Part shown: piece after piece, positions 17,569 to 26,171 of the stretch | How the letters are laid out: every line of letters starts with the position of its first letter | Position numbering within the stretch: the first letter of the stretch is position 1 | Assembly: GCA_964409505.1 (NCBI GenBank) | Contig: CAYPDK010000012.1 | Location: forward strand, 1 to 52,119 | Reading direction: 5' to 3' | Origin: JADHZC01 sp964409505 | GTDB lineage: Bacteria > Pseudomonadota > Alphaproteobacteria > Rickettsiales > Rickettsiaceae | DNA length: 52,119 nt | Translations under genes and position numbers: made by a program | Notes under the pieces: generated by a model | Seen by the model: only the letters and a program-made list of their open reading frames with translations | What the model was told of the DNA's origin: nothing | The model's database searches: none

Positions 17569-17838
17569 CTAAGTGTCTTCGTCATCCTCTTGTGTATCTT
17601 GACTTTCTTGTAGCGCTTGTACACATAACTCCTCTAAAGAAGATCCTTCCTTCTTAGAAATTTCATGTATCTCTGAGAGGGCGTTCATTACGTCTCCAGG
17701 AACCATGCCACCTCTGTTTTTAGATAACCAAGTTGATTGAAAATGTATAGGATTGTGTTCCTTCTCAGGTGTACCTATATAAAAATCTACGGGAAATGTT
17801 TGTCCATTAAAATCACATTGTATAGTGAACTTCTTCAT
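17569..17838 (-). CDS. Small conserved protein, DUF2610 type
   Basis: The 89-residue cytosolic protein has MKKFTIQCDFNGQTFPVDFYIG at the N terminus split by a short turn, HFQSTWLSKNRGGMVPGDVM in the middle and a very acidic tail (DTQEDDEDT). I recall this as the DUF2610 family, common in Rickettsiales and without known function; the assignment is from memory of the pattern. It is followed 98 bases later by the aspartic protease on the same strand. Confidence 0.7.
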   Translation of the reverse strand: MKKFTIQCDFNGQTFPVDFYIGTPEKEHNPIHFQSTWLSKNRGGMVPGDVMNALSEIHEISKKEGSSLEELCVQALQESQDTQEDDEDT

Positions 17839-18324
17839 GTTTGTGTTATCAAAAATCCATTTATTAAAAATTATATAACTTATTATAAACTAAGCAGTTA
17901 AATTAGTAAAATTTTATTAGAATAAATTGATTTTATTTTGCTATGTTTGGTTTTTATGAAAAATTTCTACAAAATATTTGTCTAAAATATGAGAAGCTTT
18001 CAATAAAAATACTTACTAAAGTATTAACAGCTTAGTTTTTTTACAATGAAATACAGATTATTTGAAGATAAAAGGGGTTTGTTGATTGGATTTTTGTTGA
18101 TTTCTTCATTTAGGAGGAATATCTTATTCATTAAATATTGTTTTAAAACTGGCTTTTATCGTGTGTGTTTTTCGTGTTGATACGATTTTGAAAATATTTT
18201 TATATAATTACTGATTTATTATATCGTTAAGTTTGTTGTTAAATTTTTATTTTAAGAATAAAATTTTAAAATTTTAGGTTATGTATTTATAAATGTTTTT
18301 ATTACTTTTTTTTTGAGGTATCTT
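17839..18324. other. Divergent gap, DUF2610-type gene / ntrX
   Basis: 486 bases of very AT-rich DNA with no credible gene. It contains a strong purine-rich AGGAGGA at 18112-18118 that is not followed by a usable start codon, and an AT-only inverted repeat TTTTATT-N5-AATAAAA at 18245-18263. Promoters for both flanking genes must lie here, but I cannot place them. Confidence 0.5.
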
Positions 18325-19779
18325 ATGTCGCTAGATGTTCTTATAATTGATGATGAGTTGAGTGTGGGTAATTTGATTTCAAGTGTTTTAAAGGATAATG
18401 ATTTTAGCAGTAGAATTGCTTTGAATAGTGATGAGGCTTTTAAAGAAATTTCTGAAAAAATTCCCAATGTTATTGTTTTGGACGTTTGGTTGCAGGGGAG
18501 CATTATAGATGGACTCGGAATATTAGAAATTGTTAAGAAAAAATATCCTATGCTTCCCATTATTGCAATCAGTACTCCTAATACGATAGGTATAGCTATG
18601 AATGCAATTAAACTTGGTGCATATGATTATTTAGAAAAACCATTCAATAATGAAAAATTAGTTATTCTCATAAAAAGAGCTTGTGAGGCTACGAATTTGA
18701 TCAAAGAAAATTTAGATTTAAGATCTAAAGTAGTTAGTAAAAACGATTTTGTAGGAGAGTCTATTATAACTAAGAAATTTAAGAATGAACTCTCTAGGAT
18801 AGCATCTAGTTCTGCTAGGGTTATGATTCATGGAGGAGTTGGAAGTGGTAAAGAACTTAGCGCTTTTCTTTTACATCAAAAATCTAAACGAGCTAATGCT
18901 CCTTTTGTTGTGTTTAAATACGTTAATTTTAGTGAAAATGATATTATGATGTATCTGTTTGGAGAGGAGGATACATCTCATCATAAGGATTTAAGGGACG
19001 AGAATAATTCTAGTAAATCTTTAAGTAATGCGCGGGAGAGTTATCTTGAATCTGCTCATATGGGAACTCTATATATTGATGAAGTGCCAAGTCTCCCTGC
19101 AAGAGTACAAGATAGACTACTTAGGTTTATACAAGACCCTTTTGTGATTAAACAGGGTCAGAAATTGTACTTAAATGTAAGATTAGTAACTTCTACAACT
19201 AAAAATGCTGAAGAAGATAAAATATTAAATAATCATTTAAAACAGGATCTGTTATCTCGACTTCAAGTAGCAGAACTAAAAATACCTTTCTTAACCGAAA
19301 GAAAAGAAGATATTCCTTTGCTTGTGAGCTTTTTTATTAAACAATTAGTTAAATTCTCAGGTCTTAAAGAAAGAACATTTTCACAAGAAGCGATAGTTGC
19401 TCTTCAGGCATATCATTGGCCAGGAAATGTACGACAATTACGTAATGTTGTAGAATGGACACTTATTATGAGTCCTTGTTCGTCTAAAAGCTTTGACTCG
19501 AAAATAGATATTTCTATGTTGCCAAAAGAGATCCTAAAAGAAGTCAATATTATTGAAAAATCTGAACATGTTGATATTATGTCTATGCCTTTGCGTAAAG
19601 CAAGGGAAATTTTTGAAAGAAAATATCTCTCAGCTCAAATGTACAGGTTTAATAATAATATTTCTAAAACTTCTCATTTTGTAGGAATGGAAAGATCTGC
19701 TCTGCATAGAAAATTAAAAATGCTTAGTATTCATTCCAACAATAGATCCCTAGTGAAGGATAGGGCAAGAGCTTTGTAA
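18325..19779 (+). CDS. ntrX: NtrX-like response regulator (receiver, AAA+, Fis-type HTH)
   Basis: NtrX is the regulator half of the NtrY/NtrX two-component system. The receiver domain has acidic DD at residues 9-10, the phospho-accepting D53 in VLDVWLQGS.IDGLGILE (an NtrX hallmark) and the EKPF lysine near 107. The AAA+ part has a Walker A GGVGSGKE near 170 and Walker B GTLYIDEVPSLP near 252. The loop that should hold GAFTGA, needed to contact sigma-54, reads YLFGEEDTSHHKDLRD and lacks it. A Fis-type helix-turn-helix closes the protein (NNISKTSHFVGMERSALHRKLK). ATG at 18325, preceded by GAGG, was chosen over the in-frame TTG at 18313. NtrY is not in the window. Confidence 0.93.
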   Translation: MSLDVLIIDDELSVGNLISSVLKDNDFSSRIALNSDEAFKEISEKIPNVIVLDVWLQGSIIDGLGILEIVKKKYPMLPIIAISTPNTIGIAMNAIKLGAYDYLEKPFNNEKLVILIKRACEATNLIKENLDLRSKVVSKNDFVGESIITKKFKNELSRIASSSARVMIHGGVGSGKELSAFLLHQKSKRANAPFVVFKYVNFSENDIMMYLFGEEDTSHHKDLRDENNSSKSLSNARESYLESAHMGTLYIDEVPSLPARVQDRLLRFIQDPFVIKQGQKLYLNVRLVTSTTKNAEEDKILNNHLKQDLLSRLQVAELKIPFLTERKEDIPLLVSFFIKQLVKFSGLKERTFSQEAIVALQAYHWPGNVRQLRNVVEWTLIMSPCSSKSFDSKIDISMLPKEILKEVNIIEKSEHVDIMSMPLRKAREIFERKYLSAQMYRFNNNISKTSHFVGMERSALHRKLKMLSIHSNNRSLVKDRARAL

Positions 19780-19816
19780 TATTATTATTATTAGTAAAAA
19801 TTTTATTTGGTGGTTA

Positions 19817-19845
19817 TTGACATTGTTTTTTAAAAAATATAAAAT
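19817..19845 (+). promoter_or_regulatory. Near-consensus sigma-70 promoter of the str/rif cluster
   Basis: TTGACA at 19817-19822, 17 bases, TAAAAT at 19840-19845. Both boxes are one mismatch or less from consensus. It would give a leader of about 165 bases before rpsL, suitable for control of this ribosomal operon. Confidence 0.78.
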
Positions 19846-20017
19846 GTGATACTCATTCACCTAAAGAGGAAGTAGGTAAGTAAGTCTTAGGGCGGTCTTA
19901 TTTTCTCTTTGTTTGATTGATTTTGCACTGATGGTAGAATTGAAAAATTTACGGTAATTTAACAGTGTGTAAAATAGTTTTATATAAAGTTTATTGTTTT
20001 AATTGAATCTAATCTAG

Positions 20018-20389
20018 ATGCCGACAACTAATCAGTTAGTACGTTTTGGGAGGAGTCCTAAAAAGAGAAAGACCAAAGCGCCAGCTTTGAGAGGTAATCC
20101 ATTTTTGAGGGGGGTGTGTGTTTTGGTGAAAACTTTAACTCCTAAAAAGCCTAATTCTGCTCAGCGTAAGATGGCAAGGGTTCGCTTGAGCAATGGTGAA
20201 TTTGTTAACGCTCATATTCCTGGAGAAGGGCACAATTTACAGGAACATTCTACCGTGCTCGTAAGGGGGGGGAGAGTACCTGATTTGCCAGGGGTGAAAT
20301 ATCATGTTGTAAGGGGGGCTTTAGATACTAAGGGTGTTTCTGGTAGAAAACAGGGACGTTCTCTTTATGGTGCTTCCTTGAAGGGGTAG
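20018..20389 (+). CDS. rpsL: 30S ribosomal protein uS12
   Basis: S12 lies at the decoding centre. The 123 residues show MPTTNQLVRFGR, TPKKPNSAQRK, GEGHNLQEHS, RGGRV.DLPGVKYHVVRGALD and RKQGRSLYGA. Two conserved sites are altered: PNSALRK reads PNSAQRK, and the lysine of GGRVKDLPG (E. coli K88, a classical streptomycin site) is proline here. The aspartate that is methylthiolated in E. coli is kept. First gene of the str block. Confidence 0.98.
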   Translation: MPTTNQLVRFGRSPKKRKTKAPALRGNPFLRGVCVLVKTLTPKKPNSAQRKMARVRLSNGEFVNAHIPGEGHNLQEHSTVLVRGGRVPDLPGVKYHVVRGALDTKGVSGRKQGRSLYGASLKG

Positions 20390-20422
20390 TCTTTGTTTTA
20401 GTTAAATATTTGTCATAAAATT

Positions 20423-20923
20423 ATGTCTCGTCGTCGTTTAGCAAAAAGAAGAAATATTAAGCCAGATTCCAAATATGATTCTGTACTTTTGTCTATATTT
20501 ATTAATAATCTAATGAAATCTGGAAAAAAAAGTTTATCTGAAAGAATAACATACGGTTCTTTAGAAAAGATTAGAAGTAAATACAATTCTCCGGATGTAT
20601 TAAAAGTTTTCCAGGAAGCGATCAATAATGTGCGACCTGAGGTTGAAGTGAAGCCTGTAAGAGTAGGGGGGGCGACTTATCAAGTTCCTGTTGCTGTGGA
20701 TGATAAGAGAGGCAGTGCTCTTGCTGTTAGGTGGGTTATTAATGCATCCTTGAAATATAGTGGAAATACCATGATAGATAAGCTCTCAGAGTGTCTCTTT
20801 GATTCTTTTAATAAAAAAGGTAATGCCATAAAGAAAAGAGAAGAAGTTCATAAAATTGCAGAATCTAATAAGGCCTTTTCCCATTTTGCAAATAATAGAA
20901 ATTATTCTTCTAATTCAGGTTAA
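20423..20923 (+). CDS. rpsG: 30S ribosomal protein uS7
   Basis: S7 nucleates the 30S head. MSRRRLAKRRNIKPDSKYDS at the start, SGKKSLSERI, the family core RPEVEVKPVRVGGATYQVPV and the KKREEVHKIAESNKAFSHF segment near the C terminus are present. Its 166 residues are about 10 longer than in most bacteria because of a short tail (ANNRNYSSNSG). It follows rpsL by 33 bases. Confidence 0.98.
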   Translation: MSRRRLAKRRNIKPDSKYDSVLLSIFINNLMKSGKKSLSERITYGSLEKIRSKYNSPDVLKVFQEAINNVRPEVEVKPVRVGGATYQVPVAVDDKRGSALAVRWVINASLKYSGNTMIDKLSECLFDSFNKKGNAIKKREEVHKIAESNKAFSHFANNRNYSSNSG

Positions 20924-20986
20924 TTTTTTAGGATTATTTTTTTGGATATATTGTGCTAATAAAAATGAATAAATTTATTTGGTTGG

Positions 20987-23098
20987 ATGGTAAAAAAAAT
21001 AGAATTAAATGACAATCTTTCAAATGGTAGCTTGTCTAGGATACGTAATATAGGTATATGTGCTCACATAGATGCAGGAAAAACTACTACTACGGAAAGG
21101 ATATTGTTTTATACTGGAAAATCCCACTCGATAGGAGAGGTGCATGAAGGGGGAGCCGTTATGGACTGGATGGAACAGGAGCAGGAAAGGGGAATTACTA
21201 TAACTTCCGCCGCTACCACTTGCAGTTGGAAAAATAAAGAAATTAACATTATTGATACTCCTGGACATGTTGATTTTACTATAGAAGTAGAACGCTCATT
21301 GCGTGTCCTGGACGGTGTTGTTGCTGTTTTTGATGGTGTGGCTGGTGTTGAGACTCAATCCGAAACAGTTTGGCGTCAAGCCGATAAGCATAGAGTTCCC
21401 AAGATATGTTTTATTAACAAACTAGATAGAGTTGGAGCTGATTTTTTTATGTGTGTGGATATGATTAAAACTCGTCTCAATGCTAATCCTGTTATCTTGT
21501 ATTTGCCTATAGGAAGTGGAGAAGATTTTTCTGGCATCATAGATTTGATTAAAATGAAGGCTATTTTTTGGGATGAAAAATCATTTGGAATGAAGTTTGA
21601 ATATGTAAACATTCCAGATAATTTGCTGGAATTGTCACAAAAATACAGAAATAAGATGCTAGAATCTGTTGTTGAACTTGATGATAGACTTATGGAAGCT
21701 TATTTTGCAGGTGAGCCCATTGGAGATGAGGATATTAAGAAAAATTTAAAATATGGTTGTATTAGTAATAAATTTGTTCCAATTTTGTGCGGAAGTGCTT
21801 TTAAAAATAAGGGTGTGCAGGCATTATTAGATTCTATTGTAGATTATTTACCTTCTCCAGAAGAGGCTTCAAAGATAGAGGCTTTGGATATTAAAAATGG
21901 TAATAAAATCAATATTGACGTAGATCTAAAAGGTAAATTTGTTGCCATAGCATTTAAAATTATGAATGATGTTTTTGTAGGATCTTTAACTTTTGTAAGA
22001 ATTTATTCTGGAGCTATTTCTTCAGGGGATACCATACAAAATACTCTCAATGGCAAGAAAGAGAGGATTGGTCGTATGTTAAAAATGCATGCTAATAATA
22101 GGGAGGATGTTAAATTTGCGTCTGCAGGTGATATTGTTGCTATTGCTGGGTTAAAAAATACAAAAACAGGAGATACCTTGTCTTGTATTGGGTCTAATTT
22201 GGTGTTGGAAAAAATTGATTTTCCTGAACCGGTTATCCAGGTGGCCATTGAGCCGAAATCTGTTGCGGATCAAGAAAAAATGTCTTTAGCTCTTTCTAAA
22301 CTTGCAGCAGAAGATCCGTCTTTTAGAATTAAGACTGATTCAGAGACTGGACAAACTATTATCAGTGGTATGGGAGAATTGCATCTCGAAATTCTGGTGG
22401 ATAGGATGAAAAGAGAGTTTAAAGTTGATGCTAATATAGGTGCTCCTGAGGTTGCATATAGAGAAACTATTACTAAAAATAATTCTGTAGATTATACTCA
22501 TAAAAAACAAACAGGGGGTGCTGGACAATTTGCTAGAGTTAAAATGAATTTTGAACCTAGTAATCCTGGGGAGGGGTTTAAATTTGAAAGTAAGATTGTG
22601 GGTGGAGCGATTCCTAAAGAATTTATTCCTGGAGTAGAGAAGGGTCTTAAGGACATTATGAATACAGGTGTTATAGCTGGGTATCCTATGATAGACTTTA
22701 AGGTTACTTTAATAGATGGTTCTTTTCATGAAGTTGATTCTAGTGTTCTAGCTTTTGAGATTGCCGCTAAAAACGCTTTTAGAGAAATTGTTCCTAAATG
22801 TAGTCCTAAGCTTTTGGAACCTATTATGAAAATAGAAATTACTACTCCTGAGGAGTACTTGGGAGATGTTATAGGGGATATAAATTCTAGAAGAGGTCAG
22901 ATTCAGGACGTGCAGATGAGTGGTAATTTACAAATAGTAAAAGCTCAGGCTCCTTTGTCTGAAATGTTTGGTTACGTGAATAAGCTTAGGTCTTTGTCTA
23001 AGGGGCGGGCTCAGTATAATATGGAATTTTTTCACTACGAGCAAGTCTCTGAGAATCTTGTAGATGACTTGATTTCTAAGAAATCTTCTTTAAAATAA
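20987..23098 (+). CDS. fusA: Elongation factor G
   Basis: EF-G is the GTPase that drives translocation. Its 703 residues have the G1 motif AHIDAGKTT (26-34), RGITITSA (switch I), DTPGHVDF near 90, NKLD near 143-146, and the domain IV and V sequences up to YGYV/FGYVNKLRSLSKGRA. Ends with the family's SKGRAQYNMEF..YEQV. tuf does not follow it; a tRNA-Trp gene and secE do. Confidence 0.98.
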   Translation: MVKKIELNDNLSNGSLSRIRNIGICAHIDAGKTTTTERILFYTGKSHSIGEVHEGGAVMDWMEQEQERGITITSAATTCSWKNKEINIIDTPGHVDFTIEVERSLRVLDGVVAVFDGVAGVETQSETVWRQADKHRVPKICFINKLDRVGADFFMCVDMIKTRLNANPVILYLPIGSGEDFSGIIDLIKMKAIFWDEKSFGMKFEYVNIPDNLLELSQKYRNKMLESVVELDDRLMEAYFAGEPIGDEDIKKNLKYGCISNKFVPILCGSAFKNKGVQALLDSIVDYLPSPEEASKIEALDIKNGNKINIDVDLKGKFVAIAFKIMNDVFVGSLTFVRIYSGAISSGDTIQNTLNGKKERIGRMLKMHANNREDVKFASAGDIVAIAGLKNTKTGDTLSCIGSNLVLEKIDFPEPVIQVAIEPKSVADQEKMSLALSKLAAEDPSFRIKTDSETGQTIISGMGELHLEILVDRMKREFKVDANIGAPEVAYRETITKNNSVDYTHKKQTGGAGQFARVKMNFEPSNPGEGFKFESKIVGGAIPKEFIPGVEKGLKDIMNTGVIAGYPMIDFKVTLIDGSFHEVDSSVLAFEIAAKNAFREIVPKCSPKLLEPIMKIEITTPEEYLGDVIGDINSRRGQIQDVQMSGNLQIVKAQAPLSEMFGYVNKLRSLSKGRAQYNMEFFHYEQVSENLVDDLISKKSSLK

Positions 23099-23194
23099 TT
23101 TTATTAATCAAAAAATATAATTGCTAAGGAAAGTTGTGGAATGGGGTTGTTGTTGAGTAAATAGTGTGAGATGCTTAAGACATAGAACTTGTAT

Positions 23195-23267
23195 AGGAGT
23201 GTAGCTCAATTGGTAGAGTGTCGGTCTCCAAAACCGAAGGTTGCAGGTTCGAGTCCTGTCTCTCCTG
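23195..23267 (+). tRNA. tRNA-Trp (CCA)
   Basis: A 73-base cloverleaf: acceptor AGGAGTG/CTCTCCT with one T-T mismatch, D-arm GCTCAATTGGTAGAGT, anticodon stem CGGTCT-CCA-AAACCG, T-arm GCAGG-TTCGAGT-CCTGT, discriminator G. CCA is not encoded. It sits between fusA and secE, as in Rickettsia prowazekii. Confidence 0.96.
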
Positions 23268-23282
23268 ATTTTATAGGTGAAT

Positions 23283-23474
23283 ATGAAAAAAAATATAAAA
23301 TGTAAGTTTTTGAGTAATGTATATCAAGAGTTTAAAAGAATTAATTGGGTTTCTTATAAAGATTTAGTTAGCTTGTTAATTGTAGTTTTGGCTGCTGTTC
23401 TTTTATCTGTAGTCTTTACTCTTGGTGTTGATTATGTTATACATAACTTGGTTAAATTTTTAATTAATTTGTAA
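23283..23474 (+). CDS. secE: Preprotein translocase subunit SecE
   Basis: A 63-residue, single-helix SecE, the short form typical of alphaproteobacteria. Seen are the amphipathic FLSNVYQEFKRINWVSYKDL and the membrane helix with the family's V..A.L.SVVFTLGVDY. The ATG at 23283 has AGGTGA five bases upstream and is preferred over the GTG at 23277. It begins 15 bases after the tRNA-Trp gene. Confidence 0.93.
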   Translation: MKKNIKCKFLSNVYQEFKRINWVSYKDLVSLLIVVLAAVLLSVVFTLGVDYVIHNLVKFLINL

Positions 23475-23479
23475 CTAAA

Positions 23480-24013
23480 ATGTCTAGCTGGTATGTACTT
23501 TATACAAGTTCTGGAAATGAAAAAAAGATTAAGAATATGTTAGAAGATCAAATTTCTAGGTATAAAATGCATAATTTTTTTGAAGAAATTCTTGTCCCTT
23601 CGGTAGAGGTTCCTCAACTTAAGAGGGGGAAAAAGGTGCTAGTAGAAAAAAAAATTATGCCAGGTTATATTTTGATTAAGATGATTATGAGTGATAGCGC
23701 TCTTGATATTGTGAAAGGAGTTGCAAAATACTCGGGGTTCTTAGGAAATGATAATATTCCTAAAGCATTAAGTGAAAAAGAGGTGGAGAATATATTTTCT
23801 AGATTACAAAAAGAAAGCCAAAATGTAAATCTTTTAAGTCCTTATAATATAGGAGATAAGATAGAGATATTGGATGGACCTTTTGAAGCTTTTGCAGGAA
23901 TTGTAGAGTCTGTAGACTTAGAGAATGAAAAATTAAAAATTTCTGTAGCAATTTTTGGAAAAACTACTCCTATTACTTTAAAATTCAGTCAAGTTAATAA
24001 ATTTAGTTCTTAA
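23480..24013 (+). CDS. nusG: Transcription termination/antitermination factor NusG
   Basis: NusG binds RNA polymerase and links it to Rho or the ribosome. Visible are SSWYVLYTSSGNEKK at the start, VPQLKRGKKVLVEKKIMPGYILIKM in the NGN domain, and the KOW domain GDKIEILDGPFEAFAGIVESVD. 177 residues, standard. rplK begins one base after its stop. Confidence 0.97.
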   Translation: MSSWYVLYTSSGNEKKIKNMLEDQISRYKMHNFFEEILVPSVEVPQLKRGKKVLVEKKIMPGYILIKMIMSDSALDIVKGVAKYSGFLGNDNIPKALSEKEVENIFSRLQKESQNVNLLSPYNIGDKIEILDGPFEAFAGIVESVDLENEKLKISVAIFGKTTPITLKFSQVNKFSS

Positions 24014-24014
24014 T

Positions 24015-24455
24015 ATGGTAAAGTCTTCTAAAAAAATTACAGGTTATATAAAGTTAACTATTCCGTCAGGGGAGGCTAAGCCATCTCCTCCAGTAGGACC
24101 TGCTCTTGGGCAGAAGGGATTGAAAATTATGGATTTTTGTAAAAGTTTTAACGAACAGAGTGGGCATTTGGAAAAAGGGACTCCTGTGCCAGTAGTCATT
24201 ACTGTATATTTTGATAAGAGTTTTGACTTTATAATGAAAACGCCTCCTGTATCATTTTACTTAAAAAAATATGCTAAGGTTAATTCTGGTGCTAAGTCTC
24301 CTAAAAAAGAGGATAATGTTGGAACCGTTAAAATGAGTGATTGCTTTGAAATTGCAAAAATTAAGATGCAAGATTTAAATACGAATTCAATTGATGCCGC
24401 TGTGAAGATGATCTTAGGATCTGCTAATTCTATGGGAATTGAGGTTATAGAATAA
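24015..24455 (+). CDS. rplK: 50S ribosomal protein uL11
   Basis: L11 forms the GTPase-associated stalk base. GYIKLTIPSGEAKPSPPVGPALGQ (split around PPVGPALG), NEQSGHLEKGTPVPVVI, FIMKTPPVSF and the C-terminal GSANSMGIEV are family marks. 146 residues. The start is close behind nusG, so translation is probably coupled. Confidence 0.97.
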   Translation: MVKSSKKITGYIKLTIPSGEAKPSPPVGPALGQKGLKIMDFCKSFNEQSGHLEKGTPVPVVITVYFDKSFDFIMKTPPVSFYLKKYAKVNSGAKSPKKEDNVGTVKMSDCFEIAKIKMQDLNTNSIDAAVKMILGSANSMGIEVIE

Positions 24456-24505
24456 ATTTTTAAGTAGTGGGGTGTTGATTTTAATATATTAGGTTATTCT
24501 GAGTT

Positions 24506-25189
24506 ATGGGAAAAAAATTTGTTGATGTTAAAAAAAAAATAGACCTTCAAAAGGAGTATTCTTTGGAGAGCGCTATAGAGTTTCTTAAAGGTAATAGCAC
24601 CGTATCATTTGATGAGACCGTTGAGATTGCAGTTAATTTAGGAGTGGATTCTAAAAAAACATCTGATTTTGTAAGAGGAAATTTGATTCTTCCAAAAGGG
24701 AGTGGAAAAAAAAATACAATTGCTGTAATATGTGATGGTTCTAAGTTTCAGGAGGCTAGGGATAATGGAGCTGATATAGTTGGAGGACAAGATTTAATAG
24801 ATAGGATTAAGCAAAAGGATATAGATTTTGATGTTTGTATTTGTAGTAAGGATATGATTTTTAGTATCAGTAGTGTAGCTAAAATTTTAGGTCCTAAGGG
24901 CCTTATGCCTAACGTAAAGCTTGGAACTGTTACCGATGATATAGGGCAGACAGTAAAAAATTTTACACTGGGTCAAATAGAATATAGAATGGATAAATAT
25001 TCTATCGTTCACTCAAGAGTAGGGAAAATTTCTTTCTTATTAGAAGATTTAGTTGAGAATATAAAGTTCTTTATAAAATCAGTTATGAAATCAAAACCTG
25101 TGGATTTTAAAGGAGTGTTCTTAAAAAAAATTCATCTTTCTTCTTCTATGGGAATTGGTATAAAAGTAGGAACTTCTAGTGTGTTGTAA
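24506..25189 (+). CDS. rplA: 50S ribosomal protein uL1
   Basis: L1 binds 23S rRNA at the E-site stalk and often represses its own operon. YSLESAIEFLKGNSTVSFDETVEIAVNLGVD (in parts), RGNLILPKGSGK, GPKGLMPN and SSSMGIGIKV are seen. 227 residues, normal. The C-terminal half has KNFTLGQIEYRMDKYSIVHSRVGK, slightly shifted from the usual GKxxxRxDKxxxxHxxIGK. Confidence 0.97.
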   Translation: MGKKFVDVKKKIDLQKEYSLESAIEFLKGNSTVSFDETVEIAVNLGVDSKKTSDFVRGNLILPKGSGKKNTIAVICDGSKFQEARDNGADIVGGQDLIDRIKQKDIDFDVCICSKDMIFSISSVAKILGPKGLMPNVKLGTVTDDIGQTVKNFTLGQIEYRMDKYSIVHSRVGKISFLLEDLVENIKFFIKSVMKSKPVDFKGVFLKKIHLSSSMGIGIKVGTSSVL

Positions 25190-25211
25190 AAATTTATTAT
25201 AAGGGATTGAT

Positions 25212-25724
25212 GTGATTAAGGAAAAGAAAGAAAAGGTTATATCTGATTTGCAGGAGATATATAAATCTTATTCTGTGATTATATTTACTAAGTATCAGGG
25301 GTTGAAAACTCATAATCTTGATGAATTGCGTGTAAATTTGAGAGATTTTGGTGCGATTTTTAGAGTTACGCACAATAAACTCTCAGTAATAGCAGCAAAA
25401 AATGTCAATTTTACTTTCGAAGAGAGTTTTTTTGCAGGTCCATCAGCTATCGCATATTCAGATGATGTTTTAGGAACAGTCAAAACTTTGTTTAACTTTA
25501 GTAAAAAAAATCAAAAGTTAAATATAGTAGCGGCAGTTATTAATTCGAAAATTTATAATTATCAGGAATTAGAATCAATGTCTAAACTTCCTTCTATAGA
25601 GATTATACGGGGTAAGATTATTGCTTCTTTATATGCTCCTGGAAAAAAGTTACTTTTGGGTATTAATTCTGTCTCTAGTAAAATTATAGGTTTGTTGAAT
25701 AACTTTTATCAAAAAAATAATTAA
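25212..25724 (+). CDS. rplJ: 50S ribosomal protein uL10
   Basis: L10 anchors the L7/L12 stalk. The pattern YSVIIFTKYQGLKTHNLDELR, FRVTHNKLSVIAAK and FAGPSAIAYSDD matches the family. 170 residues with a GTG start at 25212, overlapped by an out-of-frame ATG one base pair upstream. It is 22 bases after rplA, so no separate L10 leader of usual length exists here. Confidence 0.95.
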   Translation: MIKEKKEKVISDLQEIYKSYSVIIFTKYQGLKTHNLDELRVNLRDFGAIFRVTHNKLSVIAAKNVNFTFEESFFAGPSAIAYSDDVLGTVKTLFNFSKKNQKLNIVAAVINSKIYNYQELESMSKLPSIEIIRGKIIASLYAPGKKLLLGINSVSSKIIGLLNNFYQKNN

Positions 25725-25744
25725 TTTAATACAAGAGTTTTATT

Positions 25745-26116
25745 ATGAAAAATATAGAAAAATTAGTTAATGATTTATCTTCACTTACAGTACTTGAAGC
25801 TGCAGAGCTTGCGAAAGAATTAGAAAATAAATGGGGAATTTCAGCTATGGCTGCGGCTCCAGTTGCGGCTGCGGTTGTTGAAAATAAAGAAGAAAAAGTT
25901 GAAAAAACTGAGTTTGATGTTAAATTAGTTTCTTTTGGAGCCAAAAAGATAGATGTTATAAGAGAGGTAAAATCTCTCTTGGGCTTGGGGCTTAAGGAAT
26001 CAAAGGAATTAGTTGAAAAGGCTCCAGTAGTTTTAAAACAAGAAGTTGCAAAAGATGAGGCTAATAATATCAAATCTAAATTGGAGGGAGCAGGAGCTGA
26101 AGTTGAGTTGGCGTAA
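25745..26116 (+). CDS. rplL: 50S ribosomal protein bL12 (L7/L12)
   Basis: The stalk protein that recruits translation factors. N-terminal dimer domain LVNDLSSLTVLEAAELAKELE, an alanine-rich hinge (AMAAAPVAAAVV) and the C-terminal domain with KIDVIREVKSLLGLGLKESKELV (split) ending AEVELA. 123 residues. Confidence 0.98.
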   Translation: MKNIEKLVNDLSSLTVLEAAELAKELENKWGISAMAAAPVAAAVVENKEEKVEKTEFDVKLVSFGAKKIDVIREVKSLLGLGLKESKELVEKAPVVLKQEVAKDEANNIKSKLEGAGAEVELA

Positions 26117-26171
26117 TAGATAAATTTTCTAAGGCTAATTTAACTTAATTTTGGGGGTATTACAAATCTGT

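Noticed and set aside
18112..18118. Strong AGGAGGA ribosome-binding-like sequence
   Set aside because: No ATG, GTG or TTG with an open frame follows at a proper distance; probably chance.
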